Positions 26,141 to 34,922 of a stretch of 64,000 bases of DNA are shown in pieces. Below the pieces are notes generated by a model that saw only the letters and a list, made by a program, of their open reading frames with translations, was not told the DNA's origin and made no database searches. This stretch comes from Paenibacillus durus (GTDB lineage: Bacteria > Bacillota > Bacilli > Paenibacillales > Paenibacillaceae): NCBI RefSeq assembly GCF_000756615.1, contig NZ_CP009288.1, positions 744,001-808,000 of the forward strand, read 5' to 3'. Each line of letters starts with the position of its first letter. The stretch's first letter is position 1. The position numbers and the translations under genes are program-made.

Positions 26141-28288
26141 ATGGTACAGAAGTTGACACCTAATGAAGAATTCGAGGCGGAGACCGTACAGGGGGGCGAA
26201 GGTGCGGAAGTAAAGACAAGTTTAACGAGCTTTGCCGGGAAATTGCTGCACCGCCTCTCGGATATGGGAATCAAGGGCAAGCTGTTTCTGTTTGTCATCG
26301 TGTCCATTGTTATTATTTTTTCCATCATGGCCGGTGTCATTTACAGTAATACTAAGAAGCTTATCGTCGATGATTTGCGTCAGGCGCTCGATTATGAGAA
26401 ACGGCAGATTTCTTCGGAAGTGAACGAACTGCTCATGCCGGCTGGCGGCAGTGTGGAGCAGTTAGATGCAAACGCTTTTGTAAGGGACTTCATTACAAGC
26501 GTATCCTCTCCGGATGCTATTAAGATGACGGATGGATACAGCGAACTCATTCGCACACTTAATCTGACCAAGGACAACAATAAAAATCTGCAGAACGTAT
26601 ATATCGGCCTGGATTCTGTTAACAAAATCATTACCCAGGGTGAGTTCGAACCCCCGGCCGACTACAACATGAAGGAACGCGCTTGGTATGCCGCAGCGGT
26701 TAAGAATAACCGGCTTACTGTGACCGACCCTTATATTGACGCCGACTCCGGCAAAATGGTTGTTACGCTCAGCGCTCCGATTCTGGACGACAGCGGCAAG
26801 CTGATCGGCGTGGCGGGTGCGGACATTTCGACGGAGCAAATTACGCAGGCGCTGAAGGGCTTCAACTACAAGGGCAGCGGATTTGCGCTGCTGGTCAATA
26901 AGGACGGCACTTTCATTTACCACCCGAACAGCGACTATATTTTGCTTAAGAAGATCGGCGAGCTCGGTGAGGAATGGAAGACGGTCGGCGATAAAATGCT
27001 GAAGTGGGACTCAGGTGTCGTCAAGGCAAATATTGACGGTCAGTCCAGCTACGTCTCCTATGCGCCTGCCGTCGACAATCAATGGGCGGAAGCGCTCGTC
27101 GTTCCGGCAAAAGCTGCGGAGGGCGCCCTGCGCTCCTTCCAGTTAATTTTCATCCTGTCCACCGTAGCGGCGATCATCATCATAGGCTTAGTGCTGTATT
27201 TCGTCGCTGCGAGTATCCTGAGACCGATTCCGGTGCTGACGGAAGCTTTCCGAACCGCGATGGCCGGGGACCTGTCGGTCCGCGCCAACGTCAAGGCTAA
27301 AGGTGAAATCGGCATTTTGGCCAAAGGCTTCAATGAGATGATTTCCTCCCAGCAGAACATGATTAGGGAAATCATGCGCACCTCGCGCAGCATTTCGAAC
27401 CATGTCGAAAATACGGAGAAAAATGTATTCGCTCTGGACGAGAACATTGCCGATGTGTCCGCCACAACCGAGGAGCTGTCGGCGGGAATGCAGCAGACCG
27501 CCGCCGCAATGGAAGAGATGAACGCCAGCACGCTGGAGATTGAAGGCGCGATCAACAATATCGCCTTGAAGGCGCAGGGCGGCGCTGGGTCGGCCAAGGA
27601 AATCAATGAGCGCGCCGAGCGGCTCAAGCAGTCGGCCATCGAGTCCCGGCGGGCTGCCGAACAGATCTATGGCCAAAGCGAGGAGAAGCTTCGCAGCGCG
27701 ATCGAGCAGTCCCGGTCGATTGAACAGATCAAGGTGCTGACAACTTCCATCATGGAGATTGCTTCGCAGACGAATCTGCTGTCCCTGAACGCCTCGATCG
27801 AGGCGGCGCGGGCTGGCGAGGCGGGTAGAGGATTTGCCGTAGTCGCCGAGGAAATCCGCAAGCTGGCGGAGAATTCGCGCCTCGCTGTAAATGAAATTAT
27901 GCAGGTAACCGGATTGGTTGTTACGGCTGTGGGCAGCCTCGTTGAAGGAGCGGAGGATATCCTGCAATTTATGGATAAGCATGTCCTGCAGGATTACGAC
28001 GCTATGCAGAAGACAGGCTCCCAGTATAGCGAAGACGCCAAGTATGTAGAAGACCTGGTGACGGATTTCAGCGCGACTACGGAAGAACTGCTCGCATCCA
28101 TCCAGAGTATGCTGCATGCCATCAGCGAAACGGCCATTGCCACGAATGAAGGCGCTGAAGGCGCGGGCAGTATTGCTGAAAGAACGGAGCAGATTATCGA
28201 GAAATCCGGCAGCATTGTGACGGAGATGGAAGAGATCCGGACCAGCGCGTCGGCGCTGCTGGAAACGGTGTCCCGTTTCAAGGCGTAA
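26141..28288 (+). CDS. Methyl-accepting chemotaxis protein
   Basis: A 715-residue chemoreceptor. A cytoplasmic lead of ~45 residues precedes TM1 (about 47-70). The extracellular sensor is dCache_1-like (ERAWYAAAVKNNRLTVTDPY, GKMVVTLSAPILDDSG, GVAGADIS). TM2 is near 330-355, then a HAMP domain, and a long MA coiled coil whose hairpin tip EIASQTNLLSLNASIEAARA is intact, followed by GRGFAVVAEEIRKLAENSR. It should signal through CheW/CheA. The dCache fold often binds amino acids or other small ligands, but the ligand cannot be read here. Monocistronic, with its own terminator. Confidence 0.93.
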   Translation: MVQKLTPNEEFEAETVQGGEGAEVKTSLTSFAGKLLHRLSDMGIKGKLFLFVIVSIVIIFSIMAGVIYSNTKKLIVDDLRQALDYEKRQISSEVNELLMPAGGSVEQLDANAFVRDFITSVSSPDAIKMTDGYSELIRTLNLTKDNNKNLQNVYIGLDSVNKIITQGEFEPPADYNMKERAWYAAAVKNNRLTVTDPYIDADSGKMVVTLSAPILDDSGKLIGVAGADISTEQITQALKGFNYKGSGFALLVNKDGTFIYHPNSDYILLKKIGELGEEWKTVGDKMLKWDSGVVKANIDGQSSYVSYAPAVDNQWAEALVVPAKAAEGALRSFQLIFILSTVAAIIIIGLVLYFVAASILRPIPVLTEAFRTAMAGDLSVRANVKAKGEIGILAKGFNEMISSQQNMIREIMRTSRSISNHVENTEKNVFALDENIADVSATTEELSAGMQQTAAAMEEMNASTLEIEGAINNIALKAQGGAGSAKEINERAERLKQSAIESRRAAEQIYGQSEEKLRSAIEQSRSIEQIKVLTTSIMEIASQTNLLSLNASIEAARAGEAGRGFAVVAEEIRKLAENSRLAVNEIMQVTGLVVTAVGSLVEGAEDILQFMDKHVLQDYDAMQKTGSQYSEDAKYVEDLVTDFSATTEELLASIQSMLHAISETAIATNEGAEGAGSIAERTEQIIEKSGSIVTEMEEIRTSASALLETVSRFKA

Positions 28289-28314
28289 GCCGGCTTAGGC
28301 CTTAGTCATAAGTC

Positions 28315-28354
28315 ACGGCCCCTACGGTTCATTACTAATCGCAGGGGCCGTTTT
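28315..28354 (+). terminator. Terminator after the chemoreceptor gene
   Basis: ACGGCCCCT (28315-28323) and AGGGGCCGT (28343-28351) form a perfect 9-bp stem with TTTT. Confidence 0.8.
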
Positions 28355-28463
28355 GTTGACGGCATAAATGACCTGAAGCGAACCCTGGACGTTCATGATG
28401 GGAAGCCCTATTTTGGCGAAAATTTGCCGGTTTTGCCGGTTGCTGCAACCCGCAGTGCTTGAA

Positions 28464-28504
28464 AAAAAGCCGCTGGGGGAGTATGTTACAAGAAGCGGCT
28501 TTTT
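28464..28504 (+). terminator. Hairpin terminator or attenuator upstream of ilvA
   Basis: AAAAAGCCGCT and AGCGGCTTTTT pair perfectly and end in a T-run. It lies between the MCP terminator and ilvA, so it can only act on a short leader of ilvA or on read-through. No T-box signature (GGGTGGNACCGCG) is present. Confidence 0.65.
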
Positions 28505-28570
28505 GTTCATTTCAAAAACGGCAAGTTTCGGATACGAAACGCTATCAAGACAGTGAAGCGAGGAGAATTC

Positions 28571-29833
28571 ATGAAAGAAAGCGACAACCGGATCGTGGGT
28601 TTGGAAGACATCGTGCGAGCGCATCATATGCTGCGGGAAGTCATTGTTCGGACTCCGCTGCAGCGCGACGAGGTGCTGTCGGCCAAATACGATTGCAATG
28701 TATATCTAAAGCGCGAGGACCTTCAGGTCGTGCGCTCTTTTAAGATCCGTGGAGCTTATAATATGATCCGCAGTCTCTCTGAGGAGGAGAGAAACCGGGG
28801 AATCGTCTGCGCCAGCGCGGGCAATCATGCGCAGGGCGTCGCTTTCTCCTGCCGTGCGCTCGGGATTCACGGCAAAGTCTATATGCCAAGCACCACTCCC
28901 AGCCAGAAGGTGAAGCAGGTTCGGCGTTTCGGCGGAGATTATGTTGAGGTAGTGCTCAAGGGAGATACGTTCGACGACGCTTACGAAGAAGCGATGCAGG
29001 CCTGCGTTGAGTACGGAATGACACTCATTCATCCGTTCGACGAGCCGAAGATCATCGCAGGCAACGGAACGATTGCGATGGAGGTTATGGAGAGCCTGGC
29101 CGATCCTGCCGATTTTGTATTTGTGACTATCGGCGGCGGCGGGCTTGCGGCGGGCGTGGGAAGTTATGTGAAGACGGTCAGCCCGTCGACCAAGGTCATC
29201 GGCGTGGAACCGCTCGGTGCGGCTTCCATGAGCGAAGCGTTCAAGCTGGGCAAGGTCGTTACGCTTTCGGAGATCGACAAGTTCGTCGATGGTGCAGCGG
29301 TAAAGCGGGTGGGCGGACTTACCTACGATATTTGCGCCCGCACGCTTGATGACATCGTTAAGGTACCGGAGGGCAAAGCCTGTACGGCTATATTGGAACT
29401 GTACAACGAGAACGCTATCGTGGTGGAACCGGCGGGTTCGCTGCCGATCGCGGCACTGGACCTGTACCGCGAGCAGATTCGCGGCAAGACGGTCGTCTGC
29501 ATCGTGAGCGGCGGCAACAATGATATCGACCGGATGCAGGAGATTAAAGAACGCTCGCTGATTTATGAAGGGCTGAAGTATTACTTCATGATTAATTTTC
29601 CGCAGCGGGCGGGCGCGCTGCGCGAATTTGTGTCGGAGGTGCTTGGTCCTGACGACGATATTACCCGGTTCGAATATACGAAGAAGAACAACAAGGAGGA
29701 CGGCCCGGCCCTTGTCGGTATCGAGCTGCTGTCCAAGGATGCCTATGAACCGCTCGTTGAGCGGATGAAGCTTAAAGGCCTGGACTATGTCGAACTGAAC
29801 AAGGACTTGAATCTGTTCAATATGCTGATCTGA
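28571..29833 (+). CDS. ilvA: Threonine ammonia-lyase (threonine deaminase)
   Basis: The PLP enzyme makes 2-oxobutanoate from threonine for isoleucine synthesis. VVRSFKIRGAYNMI holds the PLP lysine, CASAGNHAQGVAFSC the substrate loop, and TIGGGGLAAGVGSYV the glycine-rich phosphate cup. The C-terminus from ~340 is a single ACT-like regulatory domain (YYFMINFPQRAGALREFV). At 420 residues it is the Bacillus-size form. The ATG at 28571 follows AGGAGA; a GTG at 28553 is less likely. Placed after a hairpin that may attenuate it. Confidence 0.95.
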   Translation: MKESDNRIVGLEDIVRAHHMLREVIVRTPLQRDEVLSAKYDCNVYLKREDLQVVRSFKIRGAYNMIRSLSEEERNRGIVCASAGNHAQGVAFSCRALGIHGKVYMPSTTPSQKVKQVRRFGGDYVEVVLKGDTFDDAYEEAMQACVEYGMTLIHPFDEPKIIAGNGTIAMEVMESLADPADFVFVTIGGGGLAAGVGSYVKTVSPSTKVIGVEPLGAASMSEAFKLGKVVTLSEIDKFVDGAAVKRVGGLTYDICARTLDDIVKVPEGKACTAILELYNENAIVVEPAGSLPIAALDLYREQIRGKTVVCIVSGGNNDIDRMQEIKERSLIYEGLKYYFMINFPQRAGALREFVSEVLGPDDDITRFEYTKKNNKEDGPALVGIELLSKDAYEPLVERMKLKGLDYVELNKDLNLFNMLI

Positions 29834-29849
29834 CCCGGACGGCATAAAT

Positions 29850-29884
29850 AAGGCTGGCGCAGGCATTAACCCTGCGCCAGCCTT
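29850..29884. terminator. Bidirectional terminator
   Basis: A perfect 14-bp stem AAGGCTGGCGCAGG / CCTGCGCCAGCCTT with a 7-nt loop lies between convergent ilvA and the minus-strand exported protein. Confidence 0.9.
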
Positions 29885-30859
29885 TTATTGTTCTCTCTTC
29901 GAAGCGGCGAGCGGCTGCGATGAGGCGGGGATGTCTGGAGGCGCCGCCTGCTTGCGGTATTCCTCGATTTCATCGGTAAGCTTGTAATCATGCTCTTTCA
30001 GCAGCTTCATGAAGCCGTCCAGCTTCTCCAGGTACGGGCTATCGCCGTTATTTTTGGCCAGAACTGCGGTATAGGCTTTGCTCGCTTCCAGATCCATCTC
30101 CAGGTTGTCGTAATGGAACAGCGGCGTATTGTTCAGACCGTAGAACGTGTCGATTTCATACATCCGGTATAACGATTTTACCGTCTCGATCCGGTTCGAA
30201 CGCGGGTAGGCAGCGATGAAGGATTCCTGGGCCAGCGCACGGGACGCAACCTCCGCCCAAGCGATCGTAAGGCCGTTGTCCTTGCTTGAGGGGAGGTCCG
30301 ATTCCACGGCCATGATGGAAATATAGTCGCGGATGTCGCTCATTACATACATCTTGTATTTTCGGTAAGCGGCATAATCAATCACCGGGAAGAACGATCC
30401 TTCGGCCGTCTCCAGTTTGTATCCGTTCCCCGCAGCTCCCCGCAGCAGCAAGCGCAAATTTGCGTTATCTGTCTTGTCCGCGAGCTTCGCGAGGCTATCT
30501 CCATGCTCGTAAAGGTCCGTCAGTTCGCGCTGAAATCCATCTGCATAGAATCTATCCTGCCATGCGGGCAGCGCCGCCTTTTGGACATTTTCAAGCCTTA
30601 GCGTCATAATCGTGGCGCGGTATGATCCGACGGCGTAAATATTGGCGTTCAAATAGCCGATTGCCTGCGGCAGCTTGGCGGAAGAGGACAACAGCGGCAG
30701 ATAGGCTCTATAGACCGCCTCGGCGTGGCTGGAACTGGCTGATGAGGCCGATGCGCGTCCGGCAGCGGCAGCCTTCTGCGCGGAAGCCGGACGCGTCCAC
30801 AGCGCCGGCAAGACGAGGAGCAGCGCGGCCGTTGCGGCGATAATGGCGGTTTTGTTCAT
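29885..30859 (-). CDS. Exported hypothetical protein
   Basis: A 324-residue protein with an N-terminal signal peptide (MNKTAIIAATAALLLVLPAL..., cleavage likely after ASA at about 28). The mature part is mostly helical with many tyrosines and no family motif I can name. The open frame extends much further upstream, but that part is the antisense of the DUF1129 gene; the ATG at 30859 has GGAGGT eight bases before it. It follows a DUF1129 membrane protein by 20 bp and is probably co-transcribed, so the two may act together at the envelope (inference). Confidence 0.75.
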   Translation of the reverse strand: MNKTAIIAATAALLLVLPALWTRPASAQKAAAAGRASASSASSSHAEAVYRAYLPLLSSSAKLPQAIGYLNANIYAVGSYRATIMTLRLENVQKAALPAWQDRFYADGFQRELTDLYEHGDSLAKLADKTDNANLRLLLRGAAGNGYKLETAEGSFFPVIDYAAYRKYKMYVMSDIRDYISIMAVESDLPSSKDNGLTIAWAEVASRALAQESFIAAYPRSNRIETVKSLYRMYEIDTFYGLNNTPLFHYDNLEMDLEASKAYTAVLAKNNGDSPYLEKLDGFMKLLKEHDYKLTDEIEEYRKQAAPPDIPASSQPLAASKREQ

Positions 30860-30879
30860 GGATTGGACCTCCCTGGCTA

Positions 30880-31542
30880 TTATTTGCGAAAGAAGATAAA
30901 CTTTAGGCCGATAAGTCCGCAGGCGAAGATCAGCAGACAGTGCCAGGGAGACAGCGTAAATACCGGGAACAGCTGTCTGAAATACAGTCCGGCGAACACA
31001 ACGGCGACTACGGCGCCAATGTATACGCCCAGCGCTTTTAAGTTGAACCCGCCTATTCTGGGAACATCGTCCTCGGACAGGGACGAGAGCCATTTCATCA
31101 GCAGCTCGATGCCGGCAATGGAGCCCAGGCCTACGGCGATCATTGTGAACAGGCTGATGCGGCCGAACGGTCCGGCCGTCCCCTGGCTCCATATAGTGAT
31201 AAGTCCGGCAATCCCCTGCATGCCGAACAACAGGATGAGCGCCGTCCACGAGATCATGGCGTAGTGGCGGGCCTTGCCGCGCTCGGGACGGGCCGGCGCG
31301 CGCTCGATGGCTTCCCGGAAATATTCTTCCGGATCGCTGCCGAAGATTTGCTGGGCGGTCCTGCCTTTGGCCTGCTCGCGCAGCAGCTTGTCGGCTGCCT
31401 CTAACAGCAGCTCCTCCGTTCGCACGGCGTCCACCCGGCTGGCCCGTAGCGCTAATATCATATCCTCAAAGAAAGAGCGATTGCCCGGCGTCATCTTTTC
31501 CCTGAGGCGGTTGTTTTCCTTGATCATGTCCCTGACATTCAT
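30880..31542 (-). CDS. DUF1129-family membrane protein
   Basis: The 220-residue protein has a charged, helical N-terminal part (residues 1-85; RLREKMTPGNRSFFEDM, SDPEEYFREAIER) and four predicted membrane segments (about 92-112, 122-145, 166-188 and 195-215). This layout fits the DUF1129 family of Firmicutes, whose function is unknown. The ATG at 31542 is preferred because upstream codons have no ribosome site; GGAGGG lies 13 bases before it, slightly far. It leads a two-gene operon with the exported protein at 29885. Confidence 0.75.
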   Translation of the reverse strand: MNVRDMIKENNRLREKMTPGNRSFFEDMILALRASRVDAVRTEELLLEAADKLLREQAKGRTAQQIFGSDPEEYFREAIERAPARPERGKARHYAMISWTALILLFGMQGIAGLITIWSQGTAGPFGRISLFTMIAVGLGSIAGIELLMKWLSSLSEDDVPRIGGFNLKALGVYIGAVVAVVFAGLYFRQLFPVFTLSPWHCLLIFACGLIGLKFIFFRK

Positions 31543-31740
31543 CTTGTAAGCATTGCCCTCCAGTAACCGCAAGCGGATATTCTCTACGAAGAGTATACGT
31601 TTGCCCGGCCGTTCCGTGCAAGGATAAGCGTCCGGGCGCTGCCGCCGCATAATATTTTTCCCGAAGGTAAATATTTATAAGGTAATTTCCGGTAAGGAAA
31701 TTTCCGGCTTTTATTTTGAAAAAGAAAGGGGCAGCGCTCT

Positions 31741-31929
31741 ATGGGACGCAAAGACGAACGGGAAACGGAATATTCAGCGGAAGGCGGCACATCCCGCGTT
31801 TCCGGCAGCGGGGTTTGCGACTGGGGCGGCTCGGACGGCTTCAGTCTTTCGGACAGCGCCGCGGAAACTCCTAAGGAATGGATGAAAGACCTGGAAGATC
31901 GAGAGGAAACGGGCGAAACTTTTCAATAA
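31741..31929 (+). CDS. Small acidic hypothetical protein
   Basis: A 62-residue, Ser/Gly/Glu-rich polar protein with no motif recognised. AAAGGGGC stands eight bases before the ATG and a hairpin terminator follows at 31977, which supports expression. A reverse-strand frame over the same bases has no ribosome site. Confidence 0.5.
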   Translation: MGRKDERETEYSAEGGTSRVSGSGVCDWGGSDGFSLSDSAAETPKEWMKDLEDREETGETFQ

Positions 31930-31976
31930 CTGCGTTAACTTCACCGGCGGCTGCATAGCTGCAATATGACAAATTC

Positions 31977-32028
31977 AATGACCTGCAGGCAGGATAACCA
32001 TACCTTCGGCGGGTCATTGTTCTTTTTT
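31977..32028 (+). terminator. Terminator after the small ORF
   Basis: AATGACCTGC (31977-31986) pairs with GCGGGTCATT (32009-32018) with one mismatch, and a T-run follows. Confidence 0.65.
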
Positions 32029-32386
32029 AGAAAGTTTGTTACTACAACGAGGTGAGATGAGCCAAATGATGCAGAAAGCCTGAAATTGTGCATCTTTTCA
32101 TCGCTATAGAAGCCCTGCGGTATAACATGCCTACCAAAATGCAGTTTTTTACCCGTTCAACCTCAGTTTCAGCTGGCACACCGTCAAATTCCTGTACAAT
32201 TTCAGGTCTTCCCTGCTAACAGACATTTTCGATTTAAAAACCTGCATCTGAGCTGTTTTGCAAGGCGCTGAACGAACAACCATCACCGGCTTGACCTCGC
32301 CCCTTTACGTTGGAGCTTTTTGAGATCGACAGCATGCTTATCCCGTAAAACTTTCCGCCAATTCATCCGCAGCCGATGCCCCGGTG
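32029..32386. other. Non-coding region with distant inverted repeat
   Basis: No gene is seen. CCTGAAATTGT at 32079-32089 recurs as a perfect inverse ACAATTTCAGG at 32196-32206, and GATGCA/TGCATC (32068-32094) makes a local hairpin. The composition differs from neighbouring genes; it may be an old dispersed repeat, which I cannot verify from one copy. Confidence 0.4.
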
Positions 32387-32421
32387 TAAAGCGGCGTTAT
32401 GATGATAAAGCGGCGTTATGA
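32387..32421 (+). repeat. Tandem 16-bp direct repeat abutting a promoter
   Basis: TAAAGCGGCGTTATGA occurs at 32387-32402 and 32406-32421, 19 bp apart from start to start, and ends one base upstream of a -35 hexamer. This suggests a regulator-binding site. Confidence 0.7.
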
Positions 32422-32450
32422 TTGACAAAATGATTGAGGAGGGATATTAT
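32422..32450 (+). promoter_or_regulatory. Sigma-A promoter for the hydrolase gene
   Basis: TTGACA (32422-32427), 17 bp, TATTAT (32445-32450). About 70 nt upstream of the start codon. Confidence 0.8.
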
Positions 32451-32525
32451 AAAGATATAAATCATAGTAATTTAATCGGAATAATAATATATTTGAATTA
32501 GCGATTAATGACAGGAGGTACAGAC

Positions 32526-33353
32526 ATGGAACGGGCGATCACCATCCGGCATAGAGGAGAGGAACTGACAGCCAGCATACATTATCCGGGAAAGGAAGGG
32601 AAGTCCGGCCGCTGCAAAAACCGGGTGCCGCTCGTGGTCATCTGCCACGGGTTTATCGGAAGCCGAATCGGCGTGGACCGTCTGTTCGTCAAGGCCGCCC
32701 GCGAACTGGCCGGCGACGGATACATGGTCATCCGTTTCGACTATATCGGCTGCGGCGAGAGCAGCGGCAATTACGGAGCTCAGGATGTGGAATCGATGAT
32801 CGCCCAGACGCGGACGGTGCTTGATTACGGTCTGAGCTGCGCCGATGTCGATCCCACCCAGGTAACGCTGATCGGCCACAGTCTGGGGGGAGCCGTTGCC
32901 CTGCTTACAGCGGTAAGAGACCGCCGGGTGAAGAATCTCGTGTTATGGGCGGCCGTCGGCTATCCCTTTAATGATATCGTGAAAATCGTCGGACGGGAGG
33001 CGTACGATCAGGCGGTGCAGACCGGTTCTGCCGATCATGCCGGATACAGCTTCACACCGGTGTATTTTAACTCGCTGGCCGATTTTCAGCCCTTTCAGGA
33101 GGCGGGCAAATTTGGCGGCGACGTGCTCGTGATTCATGGAACCTCGGATGATGTGATTCCGGTAGACTACGCTTTTTTATATCAAAAGCTGTTCTGGACG
33201 CGCCCCGACGGACGCTGCGATAAGGAGATTATTTTTCAGGCCGATCATACCTTCTCTTCGGGCCCGGCCCAGCAGCAGCTGCTGAAGCGGACCAAAGAGT
33301 GGATGAACGAACAGGAGCGTGTGCAGGAAGAATGGCAAAATTGGATGATCTAG
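32526..33353 (+). CDS. Alpha/beta hydrolase (serine esterase/aminopeptidase S33-like)
   Basis: The 275-residue protein has the alpha/beta hydrolase core: VVICHGFIGSRIG oxyanion loop near residue 38, FDYIGCGESSG, the nucleophile elbow LIGHSLGGAVAL (Ser near 120), an aspartate in VIHGTSDDVIPV and the final histidine in QADHTFSSG. It fits the feruloyl-esterase-like cytoplasmic esterases of Bacillales (YitV/YtmA-like relatives). The substrate is unknown. The ATG at 32526 follows AGGAGGT; an ATG at 32508 would overlap the ribosome site. Confidence 0.88.
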   Translation: MERAITIRHRGEELTASIHYPGKEGKSGRCKNRVPLVVICHGFIGSRIGVDRLFVKAARELAGDGYMVIRFDYIGCGESSGNYGAQDVESMIAQTRTVLDYGLSCADVDPTQVTLIGHSLGGAVALLTAVRDRRVKNLVLWAAVGYPFNDIVKIVGREAYDQAVQTGSADHAGYSFTPVYFNSLADFQPFQEAGKFGGDVLVIHGTSDDVIPVDYAFLYQKLFWTRPDGRCDKEIIFQADHTFSSGPAQQQLLKRTKEWMNEQERVQEEWQNWMI

Positions 33354-33437
33354 GAGGACTGCTTTACTCGCAATACCAGGCTGGAAACGTTAAAATATAG
33401 ATGCACACCAAAAACCAAGCGTTTGGAGGTTGCATCA

Positions 33438-34214
33438 ATGAAAATTCCGGCATTTTTTATCGCACACGGCTCCCCTCTGCTTGCGATTGAGGATAATGAC
33501 TACACCGCTTTTCTGGAAAAGCTTGGCCGGGAACTGCCGCGCCCGCGCGGTATCGCCGTCTTCTCGGCGCATTGGGACAGCCCGGAGCAGCTGGTTACGG
33601 TAGATGAACGCCATGAGACGCTGCATGATTTCTACGGATTCCCTGAAGAGATGTACCGGCTTACCTATCCGGCTCCCGGAGATGCCAGCCTCAGCCGCCG
33701 GATCGGCGAGCTGTTCGCCGCAGGCAACCTTTCCTATCAGCCTTCTCGGGGCCGGGGTATCGATCATGGCGTCTGGGTTATTCTGCGGCGAATGTTTCCG
33801 GATGCCGATATTCCGGTCGTGGCGCTGTCCGTCGATTCGCTTAGGTCCCCGGCGGAGCAGTATGCAATCGGACGCATGCTCTCGCCGCTGAGGGATGAAG
33901 GTATACTCTTCATTGGCAGCGGGGGCCTGGTCCACAATTTAAGGATGCTCGAAGACGGCGGCAACCCGGCGGAATGGGCGGTGGACTTCGATAGTTGGAT
34001 TGCGGAGAAGCTGGAGGCCGGAGAGCTTGAGGCGCTGTTCGCCTATGACAAACAGGCTCCTCATGCCCGCGACGCCGTTCCTTCCTACGGGAAAGAGCAT
34101 TTTGTCCCGCTGTTCTATGCGATGGGAACGGCAGCCAAAGGGACGAAGGCGCAGCGGATGTTCCAGGCGTACCAATACGGAACGCTCAGCCTGAACTGCT
34201 GGAAATTCGAATAA
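33438..34214 (+). CDS. Class III extradiol ring-cleavage dioxygenase, 4,5-DOPA-dioxygenase (YgiD/DODA) type
   Basis: A 258-residue LigB-superfamily protein. FFIAHGSPLLAIED carries the first metal histidine, VFSAHWDSPEQLV the second, DHGVWVILRRMFPD the third block, and SGGLVHNLR the catalytic-site histidine. These match YgiD/DODA enzymes that open catechol rings with Fe(II) or Zn(II). The natural substrate in this host is unknown; YgiD homologues act on DOPA in vitro. Start set by GGAGGT seven bases upstream of ATG 33438. It follows the hydrolase by 84 bp and may share its transcript. Confidence 0.88.
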   Translation: MKIPAFFIAHGSPLLAIEDNDYTAFLEKLGRELPRPRGIAVFSAHWDSPEQLVTVDERHETLHDFYGFPEEMYRLTYPAPGDASLSRRIGELFAAGNLSYQPSRGRGIDHGVWVILRRMFPDADIPVVALSVDSLRSPAEQYAIGRMLSPLRDEGILFIGSGGLVHNLRMLEDGGNPAEWAVDFDSWIAEKLEAGELEALFAYDKQAPHARDAVPSYGKEHFVPLFYAMGTAAKGTKAQRMFQAYQYGTLSLNCWKFE

Positions 34215-34231
34215 TTTAATAGATGACAGAA

Positions 34232-34261
34232 GGGTTGACCTTTAAAGGTCAGCCTTTTTTT
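34232..34261 (+). terminator. Terminator after the dioxygenase gene
   Basis: GGTTGACCTT / AAGGTCAGCC pair almost perfectly with a minimal loop, and seven T follow. The word CCTTTAAAGGTCA occurs again 33 bases later. Confidence 0.85.
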
Positions 34262-34445
34262 AAGTTGAAATGGCGGCCTTTAAAGGTCATTTGCAGGCGC
34301 ACTTTAGAGCCTCCCCTTGCTGGAATTTTTTACTTCCGCGCTTTACAAAGCTTGAACCCCCAGTTAATTTACGCTAAACAATCGGACTGTAAAGTAAAGC
34401 TTGTGGGACCGATCCCAGAATCCCTTAAGTGAGAGGAGGCATAGG

Positions 34446-34922
34446 ATGCTGCTGTTGAACGTCACAGGACAGCTTGCCCCTTCTGATTCCAAACGCCATA
34501 TCACATACGGATTTCAGTTAGACAAGCCTGCCGCAGTTATCCGGCTCAGGTTCACCTACTGGCCCAAGCTGCTGGAAGACGAGGGGCAGGCGATGGGTTT
34601 AATTATGAAATCCATCGATTCCTATGTTGCCCCGGAGCATCAGAGTCCGGTCCGGGAAGGCTGGAGGCGGTATTTACCGCTCAAAAATCTCCTTACCTTG
34701 TCAATGGACGACCCTATCGGATATAGGGGAGCATGCCATAGGCACGATGCGGAGCAAAGCCTGTTCCTGTCGGAACAGGAAGCGTCCGAAGGGCTGATGC
34801 CCGGTAAGCTGGCTTTAGGAGAGTGGAATGTAACAATCAGCGCTCACTCTGTCATAACGGAGCGGTGTTCTTATGAGTTGTCCATATGGACGGAAGGGGC
34901 GGAAACCGCATGCGATGGCTAG
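34446..34922 (+). CDS. Hypothetical protein, likely N-terminal partner domain of the PHP hydrolase
   Basis: The 158-residue product is beta-rich with a DPIGYRGACHRHD block followed by LFLSEQEASEGLMPGKLALG and GEWNVTISA. I recall a similar sandwich domain fused ahead of the PHP domain in CehA/McbA-family proteins of related bacteria, so this may be a split version (inference). GAGAGGAGG precedes ATG 34446. Its 3' end overlaps the PHP gene by 13 bp in another frame, giving tight coupling. Confidence 0.65.
   Translation: MLLLNVTGQLAPSDSKRHITYGFQLDKPAAVIRLRFTYWPKLLEDEGQAMGLIMKSIDSYVAPEHQSPVREGWRRYLPLKNLLTLSMDDPIGYRGACHRHDAEQSLFLSEQEASEGLMPGKLALGEWNVTISAHSVITERCSYELSIWTEGAETACDG

Noticed and set aside
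28360..28570. T-box riboswitch before ilvA
   Set aside because: The conserved GGGTGGNACCGCG T-box sequence and specifier stem are not present; only a simple hairpin is visible.
28322..28627. Minus-strand frame across the ilvA leader
   Set aside because: It overlaps the ilvA start and both terminators, and no ribosome site or motif supports it.
34223..34432. 69-codon plus-strand frame after the dioxygenase
   Set aside because: It begins inside the terminator region and encodes no recognisable protein.
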